Notes: a model not told the origin generated them from the letters alone. Positions 28,096 to 35,252 are shown, numbered from the stretch's first letter. The stretch is 64,000 bases of DNA from Rhodanobacter thiooxydans (GCF_021545845.1 NZ_CP088923.1:3844001-3908000); one strand, 5' to 3'. Translations and numbers: made by a program.

Positions 28096-28112
28096 GCTAC
28101 GATAAACGTAGC
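28096..28112. promoter_or_regulatory. Palindromic operator O1
   Basis: GCTACG-ATAAA-CGTAGC, a 6-5-6 inverted repeat in the divergent promoter region between the TonB receptor and the first XRE gene. Same half-sites as O2 and O3. Confidence 0.65.
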
Positions 28113-28121
28113 TTCGTTAAC

Positions 28122-28138
28122 ACTACGTTTTACGTAGT
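28122..28138. promoter_or_regulatory. Palindromic operator O2
   Basis: ACTACG-TTTTA-CGTAGT, 26 bases centre to centre from O1. It overlaps a TAGTAT hexamer that could be the -10 element of the first XRE gene. Confidence 0.65.
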
Positions 28139-28193
28139 ATCAATGTCAAGCGCCCGTCGGGAAGCTGCTGCATATCGAAACTGATATGCGCTT

Positions 28194-28514
28194 ATGACCG
28201 AGAAGTGCCCGGCAACCATCTACGGCCGTCGCCTACGCGAGGCACGGAAGAGCTATGGCTTCTCTCAAGCCCAGCTGGGGGTAGCGGCGAGACTTGATCA
28301 GTCCGTTGCGAGCAGCCGCGTCAGCCGCTACGAGACTGGCAAGCACGAGGTGAAGCTTGGACTGCAGAAACTGTTCGCCAGGGCCTTGGCACTGCCTCTG
28401 AAATATTTCTACGTCGAGGACGACGAGGAAGCACGACTGATCGCGGAAGCTTCGCGCAGCGACAAGCCGGCCAAGCTGAAAGAAGCGGCCGAGAGAAAGC
28501 TGAAGGGAAAGTAG
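28194..28514 (+). CDS. XRE-family transcriptional regulator 1
   Basis: 106-residue DNA-binding protein. The helix-turn-helix is residues about 10-65: YGRRLREARKSYGFSQAQLG, LDQSVASSRVSRYETGKHEV, FARALALPLKYFYVEDDEEA. A basic C-terminal tail ends the protein. It is divergent from the TonB receptor, with two palindromic operators between them, so it probably represses the receptor/isopeptidase operon and itself. A close paralog lies 260 bases downstream. Confidence 0.85.
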   Translation: MTEKCPATIYGRRLREARKSYGFSQAQLGVAARLDQSVASSRVSRYETGKHEVKLGLQKLFARALALPLKYFYVEDDEEARLIAEASRSDKPAKLKEAAERKLKGK

Positions 28515-28694
28515 GGCCGCCATCGGGAGCAGGCCCTCGCCATCGCTGTCGACGCATGCCCATGCGTAAACGACGTGCTTGAGAAGTAAGACCGCCATGC
28601 GATCGGGCGGCCATCCTCCCTGTAGCCATTATGCCCACTTGACCAGACGCGCCCCAGGACATCCCAGTGGAGCTCCTCAGCGGGCCAGAAGATA

Positions 28695-28711
28695 ATTACG
28701 TTTAACGTAGT
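28695..28711. promoter_or_regulatory. Palindromic operator O3
   Basis: ATTACG-TTTAA-CGTAGT, an imperfect member of the O1/O2 motif family, upstream of the second XRE gene and followed by the same TAGTAT hexamer as O2. Confidence 0.6.
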
Positions 28712-28771
28712 ATCGCATACGCACATGTATCAGGAAGCTTCCCTACATGGAAGCTCAAGACACATGCACCC

Positions 28772-29056
28772 GTGGCTGAGAAGGGCCCGCTCCCCGTATA
28801 TAGTCGTCGGCTGCGCGAGGCACGCGAAGCCCTCGACATCTCACAACGCACCCTGGGCATCAAGGCCGGCTTGGACGAATTCGTCGCCAGCACGCGTGTC
28901 AACCGTTACGAAACAGGCGTACACCAGCCCGACCTGCAGACCCTGCAACGCCTTGCGACGGTCCTCAAGCTGCCGGTGGCCTACTTCTATGCCGAAGATG
29001 ACGAACTTGCGCAGCTGATTGCCAATTTCAAGGGGCGAAGCAAGGGCAGGCGCTGA
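28772..29056 (+). CDS. XRE-family transcriptional regulator 2
   Basis: 94-residue paralog of the preceding regulator, sharing YSRRLREARE, STRVNRYETGVHQPDLQTL and LPVAYFYAEDDELAQLI. The start is GTG 28772. It likely arose by tandem duplication and shares the operator motif (O3 upstream). It may have taken over a second target or form heterodimers with regulator 1; this is inference. Confidence 0.82.
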   Translation: MAEKGPLPVYSRRLREAREALDISQRTLGIKAGLDEFVASTRVNRYETGVHQPDLQTLQRLATVLKLPVAYFYAEDDELAQLIANFKGRSKGRR

Positions 29057-29315
29057 TCGGAAGCTGCCAAGCAGATGTGCAATCGCTCCCCATAGATAAT
29101 CCGTACGCCCGGCCGAACGTAACTTGTGACTTGCCTGCCTGGTTACCGCGGTGGATCCCATGCCCTCGAAGTCACCGCCTCCCGCTACTCAAAGCTGGGG
29201 ATGTCGCTATGGCCAAGGTACGAGTTGGGGACGTCCAAACCGGGCGCCTCGACAGCAAGCAAGTCGAACCTAGGGACCGCGCCCCTTTCGACTTTATTCC
29301 CCCTGCACGTCATAC

Positions 29316-29475
29316 GAACGGCATGTCTACCCACATTCGCGCAGGGCTGCTTCGATCAGTGGCCTGGCCCCGTCGGGCGTCGCCTCGATGGCGGCAACCG
29401 TGTCCGGGAAAAGGCCCTCCCCTTCAGGTAGGGGCAGGGCCAGGATCAGCACCGGGCCCGCAATCTGCAGTCGAA
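29316..29475 (-). pseudogene. Decayed second copy of the zeta-like toxin 3' end
   Basis: This region aligns by eye with 29765-29900 of the toxin gene: both contain TGTCTACCC.CATTCG, a GCCTGGCCC..TCGGGCGTCGCCTCGA block and CCGTGTCCGGGAAAA, then GCCAGGA.C.GCACCGG. Indels and stops break the frame. It is a remnant of a duplicated toxin gene, ending at the hairpin repeat. Confidence 0.7.
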
Positions 29476-29519
29476 CGGGGTCAGGTTCACTTTAGCCAGG
29501 AAGTGAACCTGACCCCGTT
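29474..29519. repeat. Hairpin repeat family 1, full copy
   Basis: A perfect 19-base inverted repeat: right arm AAGTGAACCTGACCCCGTT (29501-29519), left arm its complement (29474-29492), with an 8-base loop. It is the cleanest copy of the repeat that punctuates this accessory region. Confidence 0.85.
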
Positions 29520-29718
29520 AGCCGCGCAACGTCCCCCGTTGACCCGCCGCTGATCGCAGCACACGGTTTGGACACGATTGCCACCGTGTGCTGTCGCCAC
29601 GGCCGATTCCTACCGCCGCGAACTGACCATTGTCCTGACCGGCGGCGAAGCCCTCCACCTTGAGCGAATTGTCAGATTGAACCAGAACGGGCGCTGGTTC
29701 GCTTAATCGATAGCTAGG

Positions 29719-29741
29719 AAATGAACTTGACCCCGTTATCG
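29719..29741 (+). repeat. Half copy of hairpin repeat family 1
   Basis: AAATGAACTTGACCCCGTTA, two or three substitutions from the consensus arm. It lies 34 bases beyond the stop of the zeta-like toxin gene. Confidence 0.65.
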
Positions 29742-29774
29742 TACGAGTTTGACGGCCCCCTTTAGCTCGCGTGT

Positions 29775-30413
29775 CTACCCCCATTCGCTCAAGGCCACCT
29801 CGACCAGCGGCCTGGCCCAATCGGGCGTCGCCTCGACGGCTGCGGCCGTGTCCGGGAAAAAGATCGTCCCCCCGCACATGGCCAGGACCGGCACCGGATC
29901 CGCGATCGCTCCTCCCGATGGCGCTTCTGCGCTGTTGTCGTAGACCGCCAATGACGACAGGCGGGGGAGCAACGCGATCAAGTTCACCAAGGACGATTCG
30001 TACCGCTCGCGGATCTTGTCTTCGGGAATGTCGTGGCCGCCTGAAGCGACGCGAGCCCTCACGCGTGCGATGTGCAGTTCCGGCGAGGCCAGGCCGCAGT
30101 ACCAGATCGCAACGTCGTGCGTGACAGCCGCCGCCGCGATCTTCGCAGGAACGGTGCGGCCTCCCAAGGTGGTCTCGAAAGCGTAGCTCGTACGGTTCGC
30201 GATGGCCTCGTCGAGATATCGCATGCCTTCGCCCCATGCAATGGCGTTGGCCTCTTCCTGGCTGCATCCGGTGGCTTCCCGGTACTCACGCGCGAACGTG
30301 TCGGGGTTGAACCAGGGCATCCCGGCCACGTCGAGCAGATGCCGGCCGCCAATGGAACTCTTGCCGGCACCGTTCACGCCGGCCAGCACATAAAGAACAG
30401 GGCGCCCGCTCAA
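29775..30413 (-). CDS. Zeta-toxin-like P-loop kinase
   Basis: 212-residue protein with an N-terminal Walker A GVNGAGKSS and the zeta-toxin-type substrate segment WFNPDTFAREY plus YAFETTLGG. Zeta toxins phosphorylate UDP-N-acetylglucosamine and block wall synthesis; this homolog could do that or be a related P-loop kinase. Its ATG overlaps the stop of an upstream Phd/YefM-like antitoxin gene by four bases, the standard coupling of toxin-antitoxin operons. A decayed copy of its 3' end lies just downstream. Confidence 0.82.
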   Translation of the reverse strand: MSGRPVLYVLAGVNGAGKSSIGGRHLLDVAGMPWFNPDTFAREYREATGCSQEEANAIAWGEGMRYLDEAIANRTSYAFETTLGGRTVPAKIAAAAVTHDVAIWYCGLASPELHIARVRARVASGGHDIPEDKIRERYESSLVNLIALLPRLSSLAVYDNSAEAPSGGAIADPVPVLAMCGGTIFFPDTAAAVEATPDWARPLVEVALSEWG

Positions 30414-30766
30414 TACGAGCCCCCGGCCTTGACCTTGCCATGCAGCTTCACGGGCTTCTTCGCGGCGACCAGCAACTTCGCCGCCGCTCCCGGCGCCTTC
30501 AGCGCCTTCAGCCGTTCATCGAAGCGCTCCCGCAGGGCCTCCAGTGTTGCCTGGTCCCTACCCCTGGCTTTGTCCAAGGCCTGGACGATCGCTTCGTACT
30601 CGCGCGCCGACAGGATGACCGCCTCAGGCGCATCATGATTGGTCACCACGAGGCGCCCGCTCTTCTGGACATCGCGCATCACGCCGCGCCAGCCAAGCTT
30701 CTTCACGTCGGACGCCGGGGTCTTCGGCAAGGCATCGATCGCATCGGATTTTGCGGCAAAGGACAT
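30410..30766 (-). CDS. Phd/YefM-like antitoxin
   Basis: 118 residues. The N-terminal part has the Phd/YefM pattern: a short helix, MRDVQKSGRLVVTNHDAPEAVILSAREYEAIVQAL. The C-terminal half is a basic Lys/Ala-rich tail (KLLVAAKKPVKLHGKV). AGGAGA precedes ATG 30766. It overlaps the toxin gene by four bases. Pairing of a Phd-type antitoxin with a zeta-type toxin differs from the classical epsilon-zeta arrangement. Confidence 0.75.
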   Translation of the reverse strand: MSFAAKSDAIDALPKTPASDVKKLGWRGVMRDVQKSGRLVVTNHDAPEAVILSAREYEAIVQALDKARGRDQATLEALRERFDERLKALKAPGAAAKLLVAAKKPVKLHGKVKAGGSY

Positions 30767-30879
30767 GGGGGATCTCCTGCGTCAGTCTTGGCCCATAGTA
30801 CCCAAAATGGTCCAAATAGGTCATTTATGCCGAGGCACCATGCTCGGGCAAGGGCCTTGACTATTGATGGCTTCAGGGC

Positions 30880-31203
30880 GGCCCCGCAATTCAAGCGGGC
30901 CTGGCAGTTGCCCATCAGCACCAACGCCTTGGTGTTGTACTTGTCGCACATCATCGAGCCGGGCGGAAAGGTCAGCGTCTCGGCGCTGGTCGACTCGGCA
31001 GTTACGCCGGCATCAACTTTTTTTTGCGCCCAACGCCTCACAGGCCGTGCGCTTCTCGGCGACCAGCTTGCGGGTCGCCTCATCCATCTCCGGATCGGAT
31101 CGTGGATCAGTCCGACGTTCTTCATGTGCATGTGCTGCCCCACCACCGAGCCAATCTCGGCGACGATGCCGGGCATGTAGACGCCGCCGGCCTTGAAATA
31201 GCC
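30880..31203 (-). pseudogene. Decayed copy of the nrdJb 3' end
   Basis: Matches the 3' part of the intact nrdJb gene (36270-36595) over about 320 bases: GCAGTTGCCCATCAGCACCA versus GCAGTTGTCCATCAGCACCA, the CTTGTCGCACATCATCGA block and the final CCTTGAAATAGCC. Frameshifts and a Cys-to-Tyr change in the metal-binding DKC motif (CDKYNTKALVLM) show loss of function. It ends next to a family-1 half repeat at 31217. Confidence 0.85.
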
Positions 31204-31216
31204 AACTGAGCAGGGT

Positions 31217-31240
31217 CAGTTTGAGGTGGCCCCGTTATCG
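31217..31240 (+). repeat. Half copy of hairpin repeat family 1
   Basis: CAGTTTGAGGTGGCCCCGTTA, a diverged arm. Its CGTTA supplies the TAA stop codon of the DUF2798 gene on the minus strand. Confidence 0.6.
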
Positions 31241-31489
31241 ATCTTCCTGATCCTTGCGCACGATCAGCGCGACGATGCGCTGGGTCACAGGCATCAACAT
31301 CACCATCGCCGGAAATGCGATCGCCCACGACACCATCCAGGATTTCATCCAGCTCTTCAGGAAGAACACACTCAGCGATTCCACGGCGATCCATGTACTG
31401 ATCCCAGCGACCGCGAAGGTCATCAGGAATGTCAGGATCAGCGGCATAACGTACCTGCCGTAGTGCGAAGGGAGTCTTCTTGGCTTCAT
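31235..31489 (-). CDS. DUF2798 two-helix membrane protein
   Basis: 84 residues with two transmembrane helices (about 14-38 and 48-70) and the DUF2798 hallmarks FLMTFAVAGISTWIA, WMVSWAIAFPAMVMLMPVTQRI. Function unknown. ATG 31489 gives the family-like start MKPRRLPSHYGRYV; ATG 31504 is an alternative. The stop codon is provided by the adjacent repeat, so the gene end has been remodelled or the repeat inserted exactly at its end. Confidence 0.8.
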   Translation of the reverse strand: MKPRRLPSHYGRYVMPLILTFLMTFAVAGISTWIAVESLSVFFLKSWMKSWMVSWAIAFPAMVMLMPVTQRIVALIVRKDQEDR

Positions 31490-31595
31490 GATGCCGCTGG
31501 GCATTGATTATGCTGGTGGATGCTCGGCATTGCCGGTTAATGAGCTTCCGAAAATTGCCATTGTACGGCTCGGCTCCAAGAACGGGGTCAAGAAC

Positions 31596-31640
31596 GGGGT
31601 CAGGTTCACTTCCAAGAGCTAGATAAGTGAACCTGACCCT
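31596..31640. repeat. Hairpin repeat family 1, full copy (uninterrupted reference)
   Basis: Left arm GGGGTCAGGTTCACTT (31596-31611), loop CCAAGAGCTAGAT, right arm AAGTGAACCTGACCCT (31625-31640). Its loop is identical to the sequence recreated when the IS200-type element at 32816-33477 is removed from its hairpin. Confidence 0.85.
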
Positions 31641-31903
31641 GTCAGCCCGGCCGAAGTCGGGCCAGTTCGATCACCAGAAATCTAGAGCGAGAGCTGCGAT
31701 GTCAAGGTGTTTCGCAGAAAGCAACGCGAAGATGCTCACATCCGCCGACGTCCGATTTGGGCCGGAAGCGGATCTACCGAGTGCGTATGCAACGACGTTC
31801 AGCTTTTATGACTATTTCGCAAGCCAAGCGCGCACGCAAGGCGCTGTCGATCGGCGGGGACTGCCATGGCGCGACAATCATTAGCCACCGCCGGTCGTCC
31901 ATC

Positions 31904-32833
31904 TCAGGTCCCTGCAGGCTGTGGGAGCAGATGCTCGAGCTCGAGCAACATCGCGTCGCACTCTGCAGCCGACCGTTCAACCTCCCTGTCCAGCGTCAGC
32001 TGTAAGCGCTCGCCGCGTGCCTCGGCCTCTACGCCGAAAAGGTCGAGCTTGTCTAGTGAGTATGTGACCAGCACAGTGACGATACCCGTTACGGAACCGA
32101 CGATTACGGCCGTCGCTGCGCCGGCGACGAAGCCTAGGCCTAACACTTGTAGCTGCTGGATGATCAGCTCCTCCAGCACGATGCCGCCAATGACAATACC
32201 GCCAGCGAACGCCACCTTCGTCGCCGCGTGAGCCGCCTCGGCAAAGGTTGTTCCTTCCGGCCGCATCACCAGCGTCTTCACCGCGCGCACCAGGGACATG
32301 AATCCCTCGCGGATCATTCGTACGGCGCGGGCCTGGGTGGTCACTAAGACATTCACCAGCACAGTGACGAGATTTGACAGGAAACCAGCCAGAGCGCCCT
32401 GCGCTGCAGCGCTCAGCACCTTCTTCCAGCTCTTGGCAACACGCATCCCGATGTTCTTCAGCCGCTGGCCCAGCATCAGGCTGCTACGCCCAGACTTGTG
32501 CCAATCTCGGATCTCATCGATAGCAGCAAGGAAGAACTCGGACAGAGCGGTGCCAATAGCCTGCTGAAACGCCATGCGCTTGGCTTCGTTGATGCTGGTC
32601 TTGGCGACGTTTTTCGCGAACTTCTTGCTGCGGTAGTACTTCTTGTTGATCGAGCCGTTGATTGCCTCGTCAGAGCGCGCCTGCGCCTCCCGGACCTTCT
32701 CGTGATCGACCTCTTCAAGTTGCTGCAGATTTTTGAGGTGGCGCTCCTCTTTCTCCGTACGCTGCCCCTTTGAGCGGAGCTCCTCCAAGAACGGGGTCAG
32801 GTTCACTTCCAAGAGGTAAGTATCCCCCGGCAA
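31904..32833 (-). CDS. Hypothetical membrane-associated protein, probably 5'-truncated
   Basis: Open frame of 309 codons. The first residues (LLEVNLTPFLEE) are a translation of the family-1 repeat, so the true 5' end has been lost or replaced. The remaining protein has a charged N-terminal helix (KEERHLKNLQQLEEVDHEKV), a Lys-rich segment, then two or three long hydrophobic stretches (LAGFLSNLVTVLVNVLVTT, VAFAGGIVIGGIVLEELI, FVAGAATAVIVGSVTGIVTVLV). No family recognised. It may be the C-terminal part of a larger phage- or plasmid-type membrane protein. Confidence 0.5.
   Translation of the reverse strand: MPGDTYLLEVNLTPFLEELRSKGQRTEKEERHLKNLQQLEEVDHEKVREAQARSDEAINGSINKKYYRSKKFAKNVAKTSINEAKRMAFQQAIGTALSEFFLAAIDEIRDWHKSGRSSLMLGQRLKNIGMRVAKSWKKVLSAAAQGALAGFLSNLVTVLVNVLVTTQARAVRMIREGFMSLVRAVKTLVMRPEGTTFAEAAHAATKVAFAGGIVIGGIVLEELIIQQLQVLGLGFVAGAATAVIVGSVTGIVTVLVTYSLDKLDLFGVEAEARGERLQLTLDREVERSAAECDAMLLELEHLLPQPAGT
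32793..32808 (-). repeat. Left arm of a hairpin repeat split by the IS200-type element
   Basis: GGGGTCAGGTTCACTT followed by CCAAGAG, after which the insertion sequence begins. The matching right arm lies at 33484-33499. Confidence 0.85.
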
Positions 32834-33477
32834 AGCCGGGGGCTTTAGTTGTGTGAGCCGCTCAAAGCGGCTTGGGCGGGGTCGCTAACGCGGCCCCTCT
32901 GATCGGGCCACCCTACGGTGGCCTGCCTATCGAAGCAGTTGCAACTGCTCCAATCGTCGATCCTCTTCCTCCTGATTGCGAATGTACGCCCGGATCACTT
33001 GCTCATCCCGACCCACCGTCGAGACGAAGTAGCCCCTCGCCCAGAAGCTCTGCCCTACAAAATTTCGCTTGCGCTCTGCATACACTCGCGCCAAGTGGAT
33101 AGCACTCTTCCCTTTGATGTAACCCTCCACCTCCGACACCGCATACTTCGGCGGAATACTCAGCATCATATGCACATGATCGGACATCAGGTGTCCCTCT
33201 TCGACCCGACTCTCCTTCTGCTCCGCCAACCGGCGGAACACCTCTCCCAGATACTTTCGAAGCTCGACGTACAACGTGCGACGTCGACACTTCGGGATGA
33301 ACACCACGTGGTACAGGCATTCCCATGGCGTGTGGTTTAAGCTCTTGTACTCGTCCATCGGCGGACTCTCCTCTCGTGTGCTTGGCGGCTCACGAGTTGG
33401 AGTTTCCCCGATGGACTCCTGTAAACGTCAAACTTCTACTGCCTCCCCGGCAGAGCCGGGGGGACTCCCTCGTTGGT
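32816..33477 (-). mobile_element. IS200-type insertion sequence (662 bp)
   Basis: Bounded by comparison with the uninterrupted repeat at 31596-31640: removing 32816-33477 restores CCAAGAG-CTAGATAAG exactly, with no target duplication, as expected of IS200/IS605 elements. Subterminal hairpins are visible at both ends (CCCCCGGCAAAGCCGGGGG near 32826 and CCCCGGCAGAGCCGGGG near 33444). It carries only tnpA and no tnpB. Confidence 0.85.
32927..33358 (-). CDS. tnpA: IS200-family transposase TnpA (Y1 HUH)
   Basis: 143-residue HUH single-strand transposase. Motifs: YHVVFIPKCRRRTLY near the start, the HUH pair in MSDHVHMMLSIPP, and the catalytic Tyr in IRAYIRNQEEED. Length is typical for IS200. It appears intact, so the element may still be mobile. 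Confidence 0.93.
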   Translation of the reverse strand: MDEYKSLNHTPWECLYHVVFIPKCRRRTLYVELRKYLGEVFRRLAEQKESRVEEGHLMSDHVHMMLSIPPKYAVSEVEGYIKGKSAIHLARVYAERKRNFVGQSFWARGYFVSTVGRDEQVIRAYIRNQEEEDRRLEQLQLLR

Positions 33478-33483
33478 CTAGAT

Positions 33484-33499
33484 AAGTGAACCTGACCCT
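33484..33499 (+). repeat. Right arm of the split hairpin repeat
   Basis: AAGTGAACCTGACCCT, pairing with 32793-32808 once the insertion sequence is removed. The following TGTCAGCCC supplies the stop codon of the small gene at 33501. Confidence 0.85.
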
Positions 33500-33500
33500 G

Positions 33501-33782
33501 TCAGCCCGTGAACTGTGGATGATCCAGCGCCATCAAGCCGAGCGCCGATTCGGCAAGGCGGCGGCGATCCTGGCTGACTAGGCTGTCGTAAGGCCGCAAA
33601 CCCGCCGATCCGCCACGCCACCCCGTGTGTTCGCCGGTCTTGGCGTACACCACCCGCTGGTCGGCCGTGAGCCCCCAGGGCACGTAACTCTCCGCCGGCG
33701 TGCGCGACAGCGCGCCTTGCGGGAAGTTCTTCGGAGTGAAACTGCGCGGGTCGTCAAAACTGCGGATGAGGAATACGGACAT
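33501..33782 (-). CDS. Small hypothetical protein (93 aa)
   Basis: 93 codons from ATG 33782: MSVFLIRSFDDPRSFTPKNF, then a Trp/Gly-rich middle and GLRPYDSLVSQDRRRLAESALG. No family recognised. It is boxed between two family-1 hairpins (split copy at its 3' end, 33914-33957 upstream), its stop touching the repeat. An in-frame extension to 33926 reads into the repeat and is not credited. Confidence 0.5.
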   Translation of the reverse strand: MSVFLIRSFDDPRSFTPKNFPQGALSRTPAESYVPWGLTADQRVVYAKTGEHTGWRGGSAGLRPYDSLVSQDRRRLAESALGLMALDHPQFTG

Positions 33783-33913
33783 CGACTTGCTCCAAGCAGA
33801 AACCACCGGTGGAGACGAGCGGCGCGGCCCCGCGGCAGCGCAGTCGGCCGGGACCAGAGCTTCCAGGGACACGGGATAAAACGGATCAGAACCGACTTCA
33901 AAAATTAAAAGCA

Positions 33914-33957
33914 GGATCAGGTTCACTTCTGAGAGCTAGATAAGTGAACCTGACCCC
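33914..33957. repeat. Hairpin repeat family 1, full copy
   Basis: Left arm GGATCAGGTTCACTT (33914-33928), loop CTGAGAGCTAGAT, right arm AAGTGAACCTGACCCC (33942-33957). It is followed at once by a lectin-domain fragment. Confidence 0.85.
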
Positions 33958-33963
33958 GTTATC

Positions 33964-34083
33964 GAGCACAGCGGCCAATGCCTCGACGTGCCCAACTCCT
34001 CGACCCTGAAAGGCACTGCGCTCATCCAGTACACCTGTCATGGCGGCCCCAATCAGCAGTGGACACTGGTGCAGGCGAACTGA
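33964..34083 (+). pseudogene. C-terminal fragment of a ricin-type beta-trefoil lectin domain
   Basis: The frame reads HSGQCLDVPNSS, then ALIQYTCHGGPNQQWTLVQ and a TGA stop. These are the QxW-type repeat residues (CLDV...QW) of a ricin B-like carbohydrate-binding domain. The upstream part of the gene is missing; the fragment begins right after the hairpin repeat, so the gene was cut at the repeat. A hairpin at 34101-34128 is probably its old terminator. Confidence 0.75.
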
Positions 34084-34100
34084 CGGCGGGAAGCGACAAA

Positions 34101-34128
34101 GTGCAGCCGGCCACCGGGCCGGCTGCAC
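34101..34128. terminator. Strong hairpin after the lectin fragment
   Basis: Stem GTGCAGCCGGCC/GGCCGGCTGCAC, 12 base pairs with a four-base loop, 17 bases after the stop of the lectin-domain fragment. It has no T tract. Confidence 0.5.
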
Positions 34129-34259
34129 ACGGCGGGAGGGAGTATAACGGCGTCCTCTCCAATCGGCGTGGCACGCCCAATCCCCTTCGGAGGGTTGGAC
34201 TCAAAACCGCCTTGCTACTCAAAGCGGGGGGACGTCGATATCCCACCTTTCCCCTTCCG

Positions 34260-35252
34260 CTACCTTGATCCACCACGTGCGCGCAACTTCGTGTCGGCTG
34301 CATCGAGAAGAGCCCTGACGCGTGTGATCGAATAAGCAGTCTCTTCTGACAGCTCTCGGATGGAACACCCGTTATCGTATTTTTGCTTGAGCACTCGACC
34401 AATATATTCGGCTTGATCCTCGCTTAAACGGCCATGCGCCGGGATCAAGGGGAGCTGTATCGGCCCTCCGGTATAGCCTTTGTGTTGCTTGCCACGAGGC
34501 TCAACCGTAGCGGCAGACTCCGCTCCCCATACCGTCCAACCAAGGTGTGCATGCCTCGCGAACAGTTCTAGATACGGTCCCGGGGAGCAATCTTCGATGA
34601 GCGCGTATTGTTCATCCGGTTTGCGCGAGTGCTCTCGCTTCCGTGTTTCAATCATGTTGACTTGGCTTCGTGCAGGAGCCAGCGTGCGAAGCGAACCTCG
34701 CACACCGAACAGCAGTAGCTCGGTCACGTTCCGAAAGTAAAAGCCAACACCGCGACCGTCTGGCCCCCCGTCCTTGCGACGCTTTGCCCAGACAATGTTC
34801 GAAATATAGCGAAAGCCCCATGCCTGCATAACCCTCAGGCCATCCGGCAGCAGCGCATTCGGGACCCACAAGTACAAGTGGCTGTTCTTCGCAGCCACGG
34901 CTTGCACCGGCATCGCGCAAATTTCGTTCAAATCCATCGTCGAATAGCGGTCAAGGCGCCGATGCTCAGGTGCAACCTTTCCTGTTCTGTTCGTGAATCG
35001 CCATGGCGGATCGGCGAGGATGGTGCTCCATCCGCCGTCAATTGGAGGCAAAGCAACGTTGTGTGTTTGCTCGACAAGCGGACGCACCATCTCTTCACCC
35101 GAATTAAGATCTTCAGAGTGAAGCTTAGTAGATCTTGAGCCTCCACGCCAGTACGTTTTTACTGACATCCCGAGCACTGCGTCGGGAGCCAGCACCGGCC
35201 AGAAAGGCGCCGCTACGATGGGCTTCGGTCGCAACTTCACGAAGGGATGCAC
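34260..35252 (-). CDS. MT-A70 family DNA adenine methyltransferase with C-terminal helix-turn-helix
   Basis: 330-residue N6-adenine methyltransferase. The catalytic DPPW motif is at about residues 81-84 (TILADPPWRF); later elements are HLYLWVPNALLP, ISNIVWAKRR, NVTELLLFGVRG and LELFARHAHLGWTVWG. The last 45 residues (YDNGCSIRELSEETAYSITR) look like a DNA-binding helix-turn-helix. The start is GTG 35252; ATG 35168 is possible. It follows a BglII/BstYI-like endonuclease gene by 68 bases, so it is the protecting enzyme of a type II system. Confidence 0.87.
   Translation of the reverse strand: MHPFVKLRPKPIVAAPFWPVLAPDAVLGMSVKTYWRGGSRSTKLHSEDLNSGEEMVRPLVEQTHNVALPPIDGGWSTILADPPWRFTNRTGKVAPEHRRLDRYSTMDLNEICAMPVQAVAAKNSHLYLWVPNALLPDGLRVMQAWGFRYISNIVWAKRRKDGGPDGRGVGFYFRNVTELLLFGVRGSLRTLAPARSQVNMIETRKREHSRKPDEQYALIEDCSPGPYLELFARHAHLGWTVWGAESAATVEPRGKQHKGYTGGPIQLPLIPAHGRLSEDQAEYIGRVLKQKYDNGCSIRELSEETAYSITRVRALLDAADTKLRARGGSR

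Larger units (their letters stand above)
29057..29774. other. Mosaic gene-free stretch with pseudogene and hairpin repeats
   Basis: About 720 bases without an intact gene. It holds CTACTCAAAGCTGGGG (29187, also seen in variants at 6116 and 34213), a decayed copy of the zeta-toxin 3' end (29316-29475), the strongest family-1 hairpin (29474-29519) and a family-1 half copy (29719-29741). Confidence 0.6.

Noticed and set aside
29077..29553. 158-codon frame on the plus strand
   Set aside because: It crosses a decayed toxin end on the other strand and a hairpin repeat, so it is not a gene.
34129..34259. Possible tRNA-like segment before the methyltransferase stop
   Set aside because: No acceptor stem, anticodon loop or CCA arrangement could be built.
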